In this document: positions 33,263-44,112 of the stretch, piece by piece | How the letters are laid out: each line of letters opens with the position of its first letter | Position numbering within the stretch: the stretch's first letter is position 1 | Assembly (NCBI GenBank): GCA_012861695.1 | Contig: JAAOOA010001122.1 | Span: 1-64,000 of the forward strand | Source of the DNA: Trematomus loennbergii | Lineage: Eukaryota; Chordata; Actinopteri; Perciformes; Nototheniidae | Reading direction: 5' to 3' | DNA length: 64,000 nucleotides | Notes under the pieces: model-generated | Seen by the model: the letters and a program-made list of their open reading frames with translations, nothing else | What the model was told of the DNA's origin: nothing | The model's database searches: none | Translations under genes and position numbers: made by a program

Positions 33263-35040
33263 AGGTTGCTTTGAGATGATGGATAGATCTGTGTGTTTGC
33301 ACGGGGCTGAGGGTGGGAATAAAGCTACTGAGGAAAATGAGTGATAAGACATCCACTGTAATCATTCTCTGCTTTTCATTCGAACCCCCCCTCCCCCTCC
33401 TCATCAATTCCTCTTCTGCGTTTTTACACAGGGAGGTTTTACACTTATTTTCTCAAGGAGGGCTTCATTTTCTATCCCCAGGTTTCCCCTCTGCTGCTTC
33501 TGCTGACTGCCGTGCAGATTCTACATTATAAGCTAATGTAACAAAGGTTACTCTGCTGTTTTTGCAGATATGTGACCTGCTGTGCAGCGGTGCTTTTTCA
33601 TCCTGTTATTTGTGGAAAGACTTTAGAAGTAGTTGGCAACGTCAAACAGCTAATAGCTTTGGATACTAATTTAACAATAATTTGAGGACGGTTTTAAATC
33701 TTTTTGTGACGGGCCTGGAAATGGGCCCAGCCTTGGAAAAATGGCACTCTAATGTATGTAAGTCTGATCGACCTCAGACGGCAATGACGTGAAATTGGTC
33801 AGCTTTTTGCACAAACAGCCTGTCTGTAAGTGCTGCTGTGAGTAATATATAACTCCTTACAGGATGTATTTCAAAGGCTCTTAGTGTCAAAAAGAGCCAC
33901 AAATCTGTTGATGAAATAGTATTCAATCTTTTGTACTAAATAATGTTTCATATCAGTTGTCAGTTTGTTCATCTTTAAAGAACTATACCAGAGTTATACC
34001 TGACCACAAAAAACCCGTTTCCGATGCAGGCTACACAGTTTTCTAGTCATTTTGCACATATAAAAATCCATTAGTAGAATATTTCTTGAGTTGTGTATTC
34101 CATTCTATCCAATTCACCGATGCATACATTTCTGTCAGTTAATGTTGCTTAGTATGGCAATGTAAGAATACAGTCTATTAAAAAAAGTTCTTCATAAAAT
34201 TCAAGCAACATATAAGCAAATGGAATGTTCTATTATACAATAGTAAAGTGATCCAATAGATTGATGGATGGTGGACCCAATACATTAATATTTGTATGGA
34301 TGCAAAATTATATAAATGATATAGGTTATTTAAAAAATCAGGCAGAGAGAAACAGCCAGACACCTTACTGCTGTCTGGCTGTGGTTTCCTCATTCTAGGC
34401 TCCCACATGAAATAAGTTTATTGATTTTTCTCAATCTTTACAAACTCAGTAATGACATAGCAGATACATGACAAATACACAATTCAAAGCAAAATCAGCA
34501 AACAACACACACAAAACATAGGAGGTTACAGGACAATCAGTTTTATGATACAGGAGGTTCCTTAACAATGATATCCAATAAACCAGGCCCAAGGAAATTC
34601 AAGTAAGGCTGCCAGATTTGATAGAACACTTATATAATCTTCCAGGGAACAAACTCAAATATCATTTTGAGCCAGCCTTTGAGAGATGGACCTCATCTTT
34701 AGTCCATAGTAGTAATATATTTTTCCTATATAATCTTTTACTAGCAGCAGTAGTTAGTGTTTGATTCATAGACCTTCAAAGACAGCATGTCAGTCACTTC
34801 TCTTATTAAAAACTTCAAGTGTTTGCTCACAAGGGTGTGTGACGGTCTCACCCCCAATTATGGCTCCAAGTGTGTCGAACTTTAGGCAATCTCGGTTCCA
34901 TCAGCATGGCGGAAGTTAGAGGCTAAAATCACACAGACAAAAAGTATTTCTAAATTAAAATAATAAAAACTCACATAAAAAAAACATGCAACAGTCACCT
35001 ATTGTGCAAAATCCCCTTTTCATGTATTTTATACAAATGT
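33263..35040. other. Non-coding; possible LINE-like 3' fragment 34410-34800
   Basis: No coding signature appears in 33263-34400. From 34405 (aataagtttattgatttttc) the sequence reads like a reverse-oriented LINE 3' end, but I could not find a coding block to confirm it. The rest is unremarkable AT-rich DNA. Confidence 0.3.
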
Positions 35041-35660
35041 GGGTACCACTTTCAATAAGACTACCCTTATAAAGGGTTTATGAATAGTTTGTAATTCATT
35101 TATTAATTAGGTTGTGAACACTTTATAAATCATTAATAAGCTTTTATAAGACATGAGATAAACAGGGCAACTGTGAACGGTTGCTTGCCAAATAGTGAGC
35201 CCACATTTATCTGTACTGCTAAGCCTTATATTGGCTACTTAGCTTACTTCATCTTCTTCATCAGCCAGCATCCTTGGTATCAGTTGTTCACTGAGTTGAT
35301 TCCCCTCCTTCCATCTTGATGTTTCTTGGCATCTCTTATGACCATTTATGAATGAGTTACTAACATTTATAACTGCCAAAGGGCGTCTTATTGTAAAGTG
35401 TAAAACACATTCCCATTTATTAATGAGTTACAAGCATTTATAATTGGTAAAAGGGAGCCTTATTGTAAAGTGTGAAACAAATCACCATTTATTAATGAGT
35501 TACTACCATTTATAATTGGTAAAATGGAGCCTTATTGTAAAGTGTGAAACACATCACCATCTATTGATGAGTCACTAACATTTATAACTACTGAAAGGGT
35601 GCGTTGTTTTTAAGTTGAATACACATGTCCATTTATGAATGAGTTATAACATTCACGCTG
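35041..35660. repeat. ggtaccactttacaataag family repeat, copy 1
   Basis: It starts gggtaccactttcaataaga and shares with copy 2 the blocks ctacccttataaaggg, ctaagccttatattggctac, catcttcttcatcagcca and ttgatgtttcttggcatctc. It contains the 72-bp tandem repeat listed separately. Non-coding. Confidence 0.8.
35337..35640. repeat. 72-bp tandem repeat, ~4 imperfect units
   Basis: ttgtaaagtg recurs at 35391, 35463 and 35535, each followed by accatttattaatgagtta-like and catttataa blocks. Each unit ends ccttattgtaaagtg, the complement of the family's own end cactttacaataag. Confidence 0.88.
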
Positions 35661-35869
35661 ACCTAATACACATTTTTCACATGAAATGCAAAGTAAGATG
35701 CAAAAGAGCCAAGCGAAACATTTTATTTACACATGAAGAAAATTAGGACTTAAAGTAATGACTGTTTAGTATGACTGATACACATATTTAAACATAAAAG
35801 CTTTTCTCAGACATAAATAAAAGACTTGGTAAGACATAATGGTACTCAGACTGGAAAGGCTTTGTGTAT

Positions 35870-36285
35870 ATCCTTGAACAAGTGTCCAAGAAGTCCATCA
35901 GGGTGACCAGAGCCAAGCCAAGATGACTATTCAAGACCCTTGAGGTGTTCCTCCAACAAACTCTCTGTACGGTTTCCTCTCAGTCAACGGACATGTCCTT
36001 TGACGGTCGACCTAGCTCTTTCATTATGTTGGGTATGACTGCCAGTCTGGGGGTTCACCAACCACCTGCTGTGGTTTATGGTGTAGCGGTTGTACCCCAT
36101 GTTACTCAGCACTCTCCTGTATTCTCTCCACTCATCACTAATAATGCTACTTCCTGACTTAACATGCCGTCTAATCAGAGGGGCAAGGTGGCATCTTGAT
36201 CGTTTCAACACTAGTTTCAACACTAGTCTCCGCCTTTTGTCTCTAACTCCCATCATTCCGAAGACCCATTTCTTCCTTCTCCAGG
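35870..36285 (-). pseudogene. Merlin-type (ISXO2/IS1595-like) transposase C-terminal half
   Basis: On the minus strand: WVFGMMGVRDKRRRLVLKLV, then HLAPLIRRHVKSGSSIISDE with WREYRR, then NHSRWLVNPQTGSHTQHNER, and in another frame GNRTESLLEEHLKGLE, stop, SSWLGSGHPDGLLGHLFKDI. This order (IISDEW...Y, VNHS..FVDP.TGAHT..IE, terminal G-x-L-x-x-L) is the DDE_Tnp_IS1595 fold used by bacterial IS1016-like and animal Merlin transposons. The Asp in SDEW is a catalytic residue. A frame shift after NER and an in-frame TAG show it is dead. It lies between two copies of the ggtaccacttt repeat, which may be unrelated. Confidence 0.85.
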
Positions 36286-36734
36286 TATGTCCAAAGCGTC
36301 CACGTGCATACTAACAAAAATAAATCACAACATCATCTTAGTTAACAACAAAATGCACACAAATTACAGTAAAAATGGTTGCACATCATGTTTCAAAATG
36401 CCATACTTGTTTATCAGGTGCATTGTATAACATAATTTAAGGATAATTATACAGTAATGGTCCATATTGTTTTTTGTATTCTCTTGTACAAGAAAGCCCA
36501 GTCTATAACTGCCGAACATAGGAACTAGGTACAGTACATTCTCCCAGACACAACTACTCAAATAAAATAGTTTACTTTATCAGCATTGGTGTTACCAATG
36601 TTTACTATTTATTTGATACCAAATTGGTAATACAATTAATAAAAAGAACAAGGTTTGGGTTCATTCTTCAGATATGACTGTGACGTTAACGTGTAATAAT
36701 GAACTCCAGCTCACCAACCATATTGTCATATCGG

Positions 36735-37160
36735 TACCACTTTACAATAAGACTACCCTTATAAAGGATTCATAAAGGGTTTATAATTAGGTTATTAATT
36801 AGGTTGTAAACACTTTATTAATGATTAAGAACCATTTATAAACCAGTTCTAACATAGGCTCACTATTTGGCAGATGACTAAGCCTTATATTGGCTACCTA
36901 GCTTACTTTGTCTTCTTCATCAGCCAACATCCTTGGTATCTGTTGTTCACTCAGTTGATTCCATCTTGATGTTTCTTGGCATCTCTTTATGACCATTTAT
37001 TTATGAGTTACTAACAATTATAACTGCCAAAAGGGAGCCTTGTAAAGTGTAAAACACATTCCCATGTATGAATGAGTTACAACCAATTTGTATTGTATAG
37101 TGTTAAACAAATCACCATTTATTAATGAGTTACTACCATTTATAATTAGTTTAAGTTATA
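36735..37160. repeat. ggtaccactttacaataag family repeat, copy 2
   Basis: Same order of blocks as copy 1 (35041-35660), same orientation, shorter and with fewer 72-bp units. It ends where TTAA element D begins. Confidence 0.8.
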
Positions 37161-37164
37161 TTAA

Positions 37165-38323
37165 CCTGTTAAGCACCAAGCCTGTTTTTCATGTTTCAGG
37201 CTCGAAAATGACATGCCCAAAACAAATGACTACAACTTAACTTCTAAAAGGGTTATATGAATAATTTATTTTATCAAAGCAAGGTTACATCTGTGAGTTG
37301 GATGTAAAAGTGTCAGAATCAATATAGATGTTTTTATTTTAAAGAAAATTCAGATTTTACATAGTTAAAAACTGTAAATTATAGTGTCCGTCCAAATATT
37401 ATTTTTTACTTATAGTGAAAACTACCCTTGGATGATGGGTTAGTAGACTAAAAGCTTCAGGAATCCAAAGTAAAACATATAAGTACCCTGTATCAAGATT
37501 GATGCAAAACAAGTGACATTTGACCTTTTTAGAGAGGTTTAGCCAAAACCACCCCACCTCTGAGGTGATTTGGGTGAAAATGTTTTTTTTCCCATATCTC
37601 TGGCCCCCCTTGGTCGATTTTGATGGTTGACACCTCTTTCTGACCGTTAGAGCCAATAGAATCGAAGGGGAGTCCCCCACACACACGTTCTGAAGAGAAA
37701 AGGTGGGGGCTGCGCGCATGTAATTTTGCAGCAGAGTGGACCGATCTCTTGCTCTGACATTTGGAAACGAAAAAGCAGTTTTATTTGCTTATGGATTATC
37801 AGAAATCATTTCAAAGAGGACACAGACACATTGGATTAACCTATGGATTAACTGCAGCATTGTTTTTTTATCGTTTTAATGCCATTGAAGACCAGTTTTG
37901 ACCAAGGTAAGCCATGTTAGCGTTTCTAGCTACCTAGCTCCACATGTTATGATGTACGCTTTCGTTTTAGCGTCGCAAATGTTTATCACTGAGTGTTGAG
38001 GTGGGCACCCCCAGATTCTGTGTCTCCAGGAGATGCAAAACGAGTGGTTGGCTATGCATCTAGGATAAGTAATAAGGGAGTTATGAGTGAGTTTAGGTGC
38101 AGTTTTAGGTTACATTTTTTCGCTCGTGGCTAATTCAGAGGCTGAGTGTTAGCATTGTGGGTTTTAAAAAAAAAAAAAAAAAAAAAGATCAGTTAGCTGA
38201 GTTTCTTCCCGTTACATGGATGTAAAACATTCATAGTTTATTAAATATTAAGATTCCTTAGACGTTCTTTCCTGCAAATGACGCGTTTATCCGCCCGGTA
38301 CCGGGGGGGCGGTGCGTAACAGG
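37165..38323 (-). mobile_element. TTAA-flanked element, copy D (empty-site reference for B)
   Basis: TTAA at 37161-37164 and 38324-38327; ends CCTGTTAAGC and GTGCGTAACAGG; 1,159 bp. It is the closest relative of copy B and has no nested element. It shows the cccccacacacac site where B carries a hAT. A poly(A) of about 20 lies at 38166-38186. The splice-donor-like accaag|gtaagc (about 37904) and the CCCGGTACCGGG dyad (about 38295) are kept. Confidence 0.92.
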
Positions 38324-38327
38324 TTAA

Positions 38328-38719
38328 GCCTTAAAGTTATGCATAAATTAGGGCGTGGTCACATTGAGTGACAGGTCTGTCCAGTGACTGCTGCTGTTAG
38401 CTTTCTGCTCTGCTAGCTGCTCCGTGAAGCTACAGGGGCTCTGCCTGCTCAGCTCATTCGGGGAACATAACTTGAACTCTGCCGTGTTTGTTGTGCTGGT
38501 GCCTTGTGGACTATTCTTCATGCTTATATCGCACTAATGTGACTCGCTCCGCGTTTAAAACAGACGGTGCATGAATGTAGTTTTACGGTAAGTGAAATTC
38601 GAGTACTTTATTTATGTGTTGCTTATGTTTTCAGTCAGCTAACGTTAATGAATGTTAAGGCTTGGGTTAGCATGTAGTAAGCAAGTGGTAGCTACATCTG
38701 TGCTAACGATGCTAATCGT
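38328..38719. other. Flank of TTAA element D and of the hAT; promoter- or exon-like
   Basis: GC-balanced sequence with gttttacg|gtaagtga, a consensus splice donor at about 38590, and repeated tgctagc/gttagc motifs. It continues after the hAT at 40142. It could be the first exon of a decayed gene. No open frame supports it. Confidence 0.25.
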
Positions 38720-40141
38720 CAGAGGTGGGAGTAAGTCCTACATGTGCAAGTCATGAGCAAGTCTCAAGTCTTGACCTACAAGTATCAAGCAAGTCCCAAG
38801 TCACTGTGGTGAGAGTCAAGCAAGTCAAGTCAAGTCATTGCTCAGGTCAAGTCATACGAAATTCTGATGAATAAGCCCAGTTTCCGCATTTAAATCAGTT
38901 AAAAGACAGTGGTTATGAAAATGGATTTAACCCACACTATGATCTTCATTACATACACAGTTAATCATTTGAAATCTAATTTAGACCGATGACTATCATA
39001 TTAGATTAATATTAACCCTAGAACTGCAGACAATATAGCTAGGACTCAATCAAAAAGTCTGTTCAAAAAGGCAGAATTCCAGGTAAGAAAATCATATATG
39101 GCATTTGCCATTACACATATTTAATTTAAATTTCTGTTGACACTAGAACCGCCAACAGCGTCAGCACCTACATAGATATCATTTTCAAATCATTTAATTT
39201 GTTCCTCTTCATAATTTCCTTATAAACTAAGTAGGACGATTTAAAACTCAGTTAATTGGGTTAATTTAGAAATTGCTTCAGTTTATCATCATAACAGATC
39301 AAAAGTTCAGATTCATTTTACAATAAATCAAGGAATGATGCACTTCTACAAACAAAACAACATCATTAAAACATTTAAACAAACTACTAAAAGTAGATGA
39401 ACTACATTATTCAAAGTTTACAGTAACTTCTGATAATAACACAGGGGAAACAAACAAAGCATCTCTTTTCCTCTCTCTCTCTCTCCCTCTCCTGACAGCC
39501 GTCAGTATCAGGGTTAGTACAAATGAATCCCTTGGTGGTTCTAGTGTTCATTTACCGTTTTGTCTTCTCTTTGCAATGCTTAACCGATTTGAAACCAAGT
39601 CTAACGTAGCTTAAACTTAACGTTAGCTTTCTAGCTAACACAACACATTCACGCACCTTTCTCTGTGGGTTTTTTTGTAGTGACGAATGAAGTTGGATGT
39701 TTTGGTGGTCGTGTCACTGATCTTTATGATGCAGACCCTGCATACCGCTGTTCTCTTCTTATTAGCGTCATCGACAACATAATCCTTAAATCCAAACTTC
39801 ACTATTTTTGGAGTAACGCTAGCCGCTGCCATGTTAACTGACACTCCTGCCGTCTAGTGGGTTGCCAGGTTTGCGCGCATGGCGCTATAATCACCCAATC
39901 ACGTTTTTCGAAAAAACTAAACGTAATATCTCACTACAAAACAAACGCAAATATTTAATTTTAAACAGACAAGTCCTTTCAAGTCATCTGTCTCAAGCTT
40001 AAGTCAAGTCTCAAGTCATGAATACCAAGTCAAAGTCAAGTCAAGTCTTTTATCAATGTTAGTCAAGCAAGTCTCAAGTCAAAAAATATGCGACTCGAGT
40101 CTGACTCGAGTCAAGTCATGTGACTCGAGTCCCCACCTCTG
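38720..40141 (-). mobile_element. hAT transposon (TSD CTAATCGT) with CAAGTC subterminal motifs
   Basis: The ends are CAGAGGTGGG and CCCACCTCTG, flanked by CTAATCGT at 38712-38719 and 40142-40149. Many copies of caagtc/aagtca and gactcgagtc crowd both termini (38740-38860 and 39970-40130); such clustered motifs are where hAT transposases bind. A BED finger frame is near the right end on the minus strand. The catalytic domain is missing, so it is a 1,422-bp derivative. Confidence 0.95.
39635..39844 (-). pseudogene. BED zinc-finger N-terminal exon of hAT transposase
   Basis: ATG 39844 starts MSVNMAAASV, followed by IVKFGFKDYVVDDANKKRTA, VCRVC and TSNFIRHYKKTH. It has the full zf-BED ligand set: CxxC, then H and H in RHYKKTH. 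The frame stays open for 69 codons and then stops, and no transposase core follows. This is the best preserved BED finger in the window. Confidence 0.88.
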
Positions 40142-40311
40142 CTAATCGTAGCCTCCAAGTTAACATGTAATAGAGAAGTCATGCATGCAAATTAGTTGCT
40201 TTTCGGCGCCTCCCGCTTTTTTAACGCTGATTTGGGTGACTTGTGTAATTCGTGGAGAACCGAAGAGTTTAAAACACTACTGAGACCTTTTGCGTCATAT
40301 CATAACTGCAG

Positions 40312-40618
40312 GGTTTCCCACACATAGACTTTACTTGGGCGGGCCGCCCAGGTATATTAATGGCCGCCAAAGTATATTTTGTATCCGAAATGGAATTAAA
40401 TCGAGAAAATGTTTTATTGCGGAGGACCCCCTGTTTTGTGTCCCCCCCACTTCTTAAACCAAAGTTACACCCTTGATAATATCTACCTGTAAATAATAAT
40501 AAAAACCCTTGATTTATAACTTAACATCTCTGTCTCCTATGGATCTGAGTATATTATAAAGAATAGCCAGTTAATTGAAGCATTATAGCACAGGCCTTTG
40601 TCAGATGGTATATTACGC
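40312..40618 (+). mobile_element. Probable 5' end of another DNA transposon (cagggtttcccacac)
   Basis: cagggtttcccacacatag is a common type of fish hAT end. It is followed by the inverted tgggcgggccgccca (about 40338). The sequence resumes after the hAT at 40619-42205 (TSD TATTACGC). I could not locate its other end. Confidence 0.45.
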
Positions 40619-42205
40619 CAGGGTTGCCAACTCTCACGCATCTGGCGTGTGACACACGCTTTCACTCTCAATCTCACGCTCTCACGCTGCCCAAACTATT
40701 CTCACGCCAAAAACAAGAATACCGAAGACTAGAAACGGTTTTGAAAACTTTTGTCACGTAGTGATCGTCTTCTCAATAGAACATCTTTGATAATGTCTTC
40801 TGGCCAATCAGAATCACGATAACGGCGTGGTGTTGTTGCAGGAAGTCCCGACGGAGAATACTTTTGCGGTAGTACATCTCTATACATCGATACAACATTA
40901 CGTGTTGATAGTAATCATCAACACGTAATGAAATAAGACCCCACGGTTTGATGATTGATAGGTGTGTGGGCTGTCTTTCATTTTGACACACAGAACAATG
41001 GGGGCTATCCACCCTTATCCACAATGTAAAGTAATTCACACAGCCTCTTCCCTCTTCTCTCTGTGAGGAGCAGCAGGTTCAGCTTTCAGAACAAAGTAAC
41101 AAAAACTAAAATGGCATTCATTTTTTAAATATGTCGTGTAGTAATAGATTTATTTATTTTTCTTCTCAAGAGAGTACCAGAATGTGTATTTTATGTTAGT
41201 ATTTTAAAAAATCTCCTGGGGGAGAATCCCCCCAGACCCCAGTGGTTGGGTTTTCAGCATGTCAACTCTTTCACCTGTGGGGAAATTGCAGGATTGGCTC
41301 CAGGTCGCCCTTTTTATTTACTACAAGACAAATGTGCCTTTTTATTTCATACAGTTCAATTTGGATTGAGAGAGACAGGGAAATAATCTAAACCTCACGC
41401 GTGGCGTTTCACTGTCGGGGGGAGCGTGTATGTAATTACATTGCAAATACTGACTTGAGCCCCACCAATATGGGTTAGCCCTACCATAGATTACCCAACA
41501 AAAATACTCTGCAGCCGCAACTGCGGACCCGTATTGCGCATGCGCAGATCTAAGATCCAGTAGAAATGATAAAAAAGATAAAAGTCTGCTGCTTATTGTT
41601 CTACTAGGCCAAAATAGAGTCAAAGAGTATATGAGAGTGAGAGTGTGTTAATTAATATATTTGGCAGTTTGGAGTAAGTCTGTAGATTTGTTTGTGTGTG
41701 TGTGCATGTATAGGCCTCTCACGATAATTAATTTTGTTGGATACATTTTCCCGGAAATGATTGCGATAAACGATAATATTGTCGGCACCGTTGTATGACC
41801 ATTTTAGACCACTGACATAATGATAATATATAATAATAATTGAAGTACATCCTTTCATATTGCTAGTCACATCCTCATGTAAATGGCAATTTATCGAGGT
41901 CAGAAAAGTTATCGAGTTCATTTTTATTTATCGTACGATAAGTCAATTAATTGCTTATCGCGACAGGCACACAATAAAACAGTGGAAACAAACATGTTTG
42001 ACTTTCATTTGTGAATGAAACTGTGTGCCCTTTATAGTCTGTGTCCATTATTGTGTATTTGTATATATTGTATATATATCCTATATATGCTAAGGTCCCG
42101 CTGCTGACACGATAGCAGTCATTTCGTGTTAAACCGAATTAAACCGAATTAAACCCATGATATCAAAATCTCACTCCAGCCAGGTACCCAAAGTTGGCAA
42201 CCCTG
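40619..42205. mobile_element. hAT-like element, long copy (TSD TATTACGC)
   Basis: It starts cagggttgccaactctcacg and ends aaagttggcaaccctg with TATTACGC on both sides (40611-40618, 42206-42213). It is the long relative of the MITE at 17215-17422. The interior holds sequence of other repeats, including a ctggggg-agaat-ccccccag hairpin (41216-41235) and a nested MITE. I see no transposase motif. The 8-bp TSD supports hAT. Confidence 0.92.
41711..41974. mobile_element. Nested MITE with taggcctctcacgataa ends
   Basis: The left end taggcctctcacgataa and right end ttatcgcgacaggca are imperfect inverted repeats. The interior is AT-rich with cgataa blocks (gcgataaacgataatattg). No certain TSD. This looks like the widespread hAT-type MITE of that style. 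Confidence 0.6.
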
Positions 42206-42459
42206 TATTACGCTGTTTTTTTTTCTGCTTCGAATAGTTCTCTCTTTTTCACCATACGTGTGTTTGCATCCCTGGAAGTGTTAAGCATTAAGTGGGATAA
42301 TACTGTAGAACAAACGGCTTCTGTTTGAGGTTGGTAAATTAAGGTCATCCTTTTAAGTTAGAGAGATATTTTATTAGGTAGGTAACTTTATGCATTGATA
42401 AGGTTAATTTAAATTTGCTATGATCGATTATGTGGACAAGCTAACGTCAAAGTAGTTGC

Positions 42460-42971
42460 AGAGCGTTGCAATAATCCAGCCTCGTGGTTACAAAGGCGTT
42501 AAAACCCTTTCTACGTCTTTAAAAGATTAAAACGACTTGGTCTTGGCCAATAGTCGTATTTAAAAAAAGCAGGTTTTGACTACGCTGCTGACCTGCTTAT
42601 CAAATTTAAAAGCGCAATTGAAGGTCACTCCAAGGTTCATGACAGAGGGAGGATGTTTTTATTGAGGGAGCCCAGAATATCATCCGGAGAGGCTAGAGGT
42701 TGGGGTCCAAAAAAGATGACCTCGGTCTTGCTCTCGTTGAGGTCGAGGACATTTTGGCTCAGCCAGGATTTGATCTCTGTTAAGCAGTCCATCAATAGCT
42801 GTAATGAGTTGACATTTGAATTGAGAGGCAGATAGATCTGTACATCATCGGCGTAACAATGGAAGGGGATATTGTGTTTTGTGAGAATTGAACCTAGGGG
42901 CAGTATGTACAGTAGAAAAAGGATGGGGCCCAGAATAGGGCCTTGGGGAACCCCACAGGTAAGAGGGGCTT
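42460..42971 (-). pseudogene. L2-like LINE reverse transcriptase fragment
   Basis: Minus strand: [20 protein letters not shown], then [14 protein letters not shown], then [20 protein letters not shown], the RT palm box, YADD catalytic box and following helix of L2/CR1-type LINEs. A stop or shift lies before the thumb ([14 protein letters not shown], about 42620), and decayed sequence continues to about 42460. It is truncated on both sides and abuts the DIRS element. It is not close to the LINE at 17.7-22.5 kb in its spacing residues. Confidence 0.88.
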
Positions 42972-43037
42972 GCATTCCCCCACTGAGACTTCTATAGACG
43001 TAGCCGGCGTAGGCGGGCCTACCTGAATGTGCACGCA

Positions 43038-43153
43038 TCACACCGTATATAAGGAGGCCTCGCCTCCTGCCCATCATCCTTTTCTCTTCAGCAGCGGAAG
43101 TGATTCCACGAGAGACTAAGACGTATCTGAAGTGAAAGTGAAAGAGAGAAAGT
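43038..43153 (+). promoter_or_regulatory. DIRS leader with TATA-like box
   Basis: accgtatataaggaggc is a TATA-like box about 110 bp before the ORF1 start. A pyrimidine-rich atccttttctcttc stretch follows, possibly the transcription start. It is predicted by position only. Confidence 0.45.
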
Positions 43154-43690
43154 ATGGAGCCAGTACTGGACCATAGGACCTGCCTGAAATGTTCGAATCT
43201 GATTGCGGGGGCTGATCCGCACCCCCTCTGCTTCATGTGTTTGGGGCCCGACCACGCGATGGACGGTATGGGCTCGACGCCGGCGTGCTCAGCCTGCCAG
43301 GTGATCCCGCGGCGCACAAGGGAGCATCGTGGGCAGCACTTCCTGGAGAAGATTGCCCCGCAGGAGGAGTCGGAGGAGCTGGATCTCGACTTCGTGGACA
43401 TGGGCGATTCGGGAAGCGAGGAGACATCGTTCCGGTTCTCCCTGCCGTGGGGCCAAACGGTCCCGGTTCCGATGGGTGACGACGAGGACGCCTCGCTGTC
43501 CGGAGGTCCAACTCTCAGCTCTGCGCGGATGGATTTCCCGGCGGTGATTACTCTGGCGGCGGAGCGTGTAGGTTTACCGCCCCCCACCGCTGCCACCGAG
43601 GCCTGTAAACCGCCTGAGATCGGGGGTTTATGGCCCGGTGCATCCGACGCAGCGTTTCAGTCGCCTGGAGGAGGAGAGGGTCCAGCTTAG
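43154..43690 (+). CDS. DIRS ORF1, gag-like protein (178 aa)
   Basis: An open frame from ATG 43154 ([13 protein letters not shown]). It has paired cysteines CLKC, CFMC and CSAC with an intervening H in PDHAMDG, a zinc-binding head seen in ORF1 of vertebrate DIRS elements, then an acidic stretch ([20 protein letters not shown]) and a Pro-rich tail. The start is chosen because it is the first ATG after the TATA-like box. It is intact to its stop, but another frame (to 43940) carries what looks like the continuation ([20 protein letters not shown]), so the natural C-terminus may be shifted. It presumably coats the RNA. Confidence 0.7.
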   Translation: MEPVLDHRTCLKCSNLIAGADPHPLCFMCLGPDHAMDGMGSTPACSACQVIPRRTREHRGQHFLEKIAPQEESEELDLDFVDMGDSGSEETSFRFSLPWGQTVPVPMGDDEDASLSGGPTLSSARMDFPAVITLAAERVGLPPPTAATEACKPPEIGGLWPGASDAAFQSPGGGEGPA

Positions 43691-44112
43691 CAGCATGCTA
43701 CCGCTGGCCCCGATACGCGCTCCTCCACGGGTTTCAACACAGGTGAGGGAGCGCAGTGCGACAGTGAAACGGAGGGAGAGGCGCCGGGTGGCAGTCACAG
43801 CGCCCTCCACTTCCACGGCCCGCGGAACCGGCGTACCGCCAGTCACGGGGAAGGGCTGCCCGACCGAGGGCTCCGCAGCAGCAGAGAGCGCCCGGGTGGG
43901 TTGCTCCATCTTCCCGGAGTTGACTAGCGGGGGGAGGTAGCACCTCGTAGGGGGAGAGATTCCCTCTACCGGGGACGCGAGGGCGAATCCCGCCTCCTCC
44001 CTGTTTAATGCCCAGATCCCCGTTAAGACTTTTAAAAATAAAGATGGTGTTGATCTGTATCCAAGTCTGAGTGTCCTTTGTTTCCACAATACACTTGCAC
44101 ATGTTGATGACT

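Noticed and set aside
43237..43547. Alternative GC-rich frames over DIRS ORF1
   Set aside because: Only the 43154 frame has the paired cysteines; the others are shadows.
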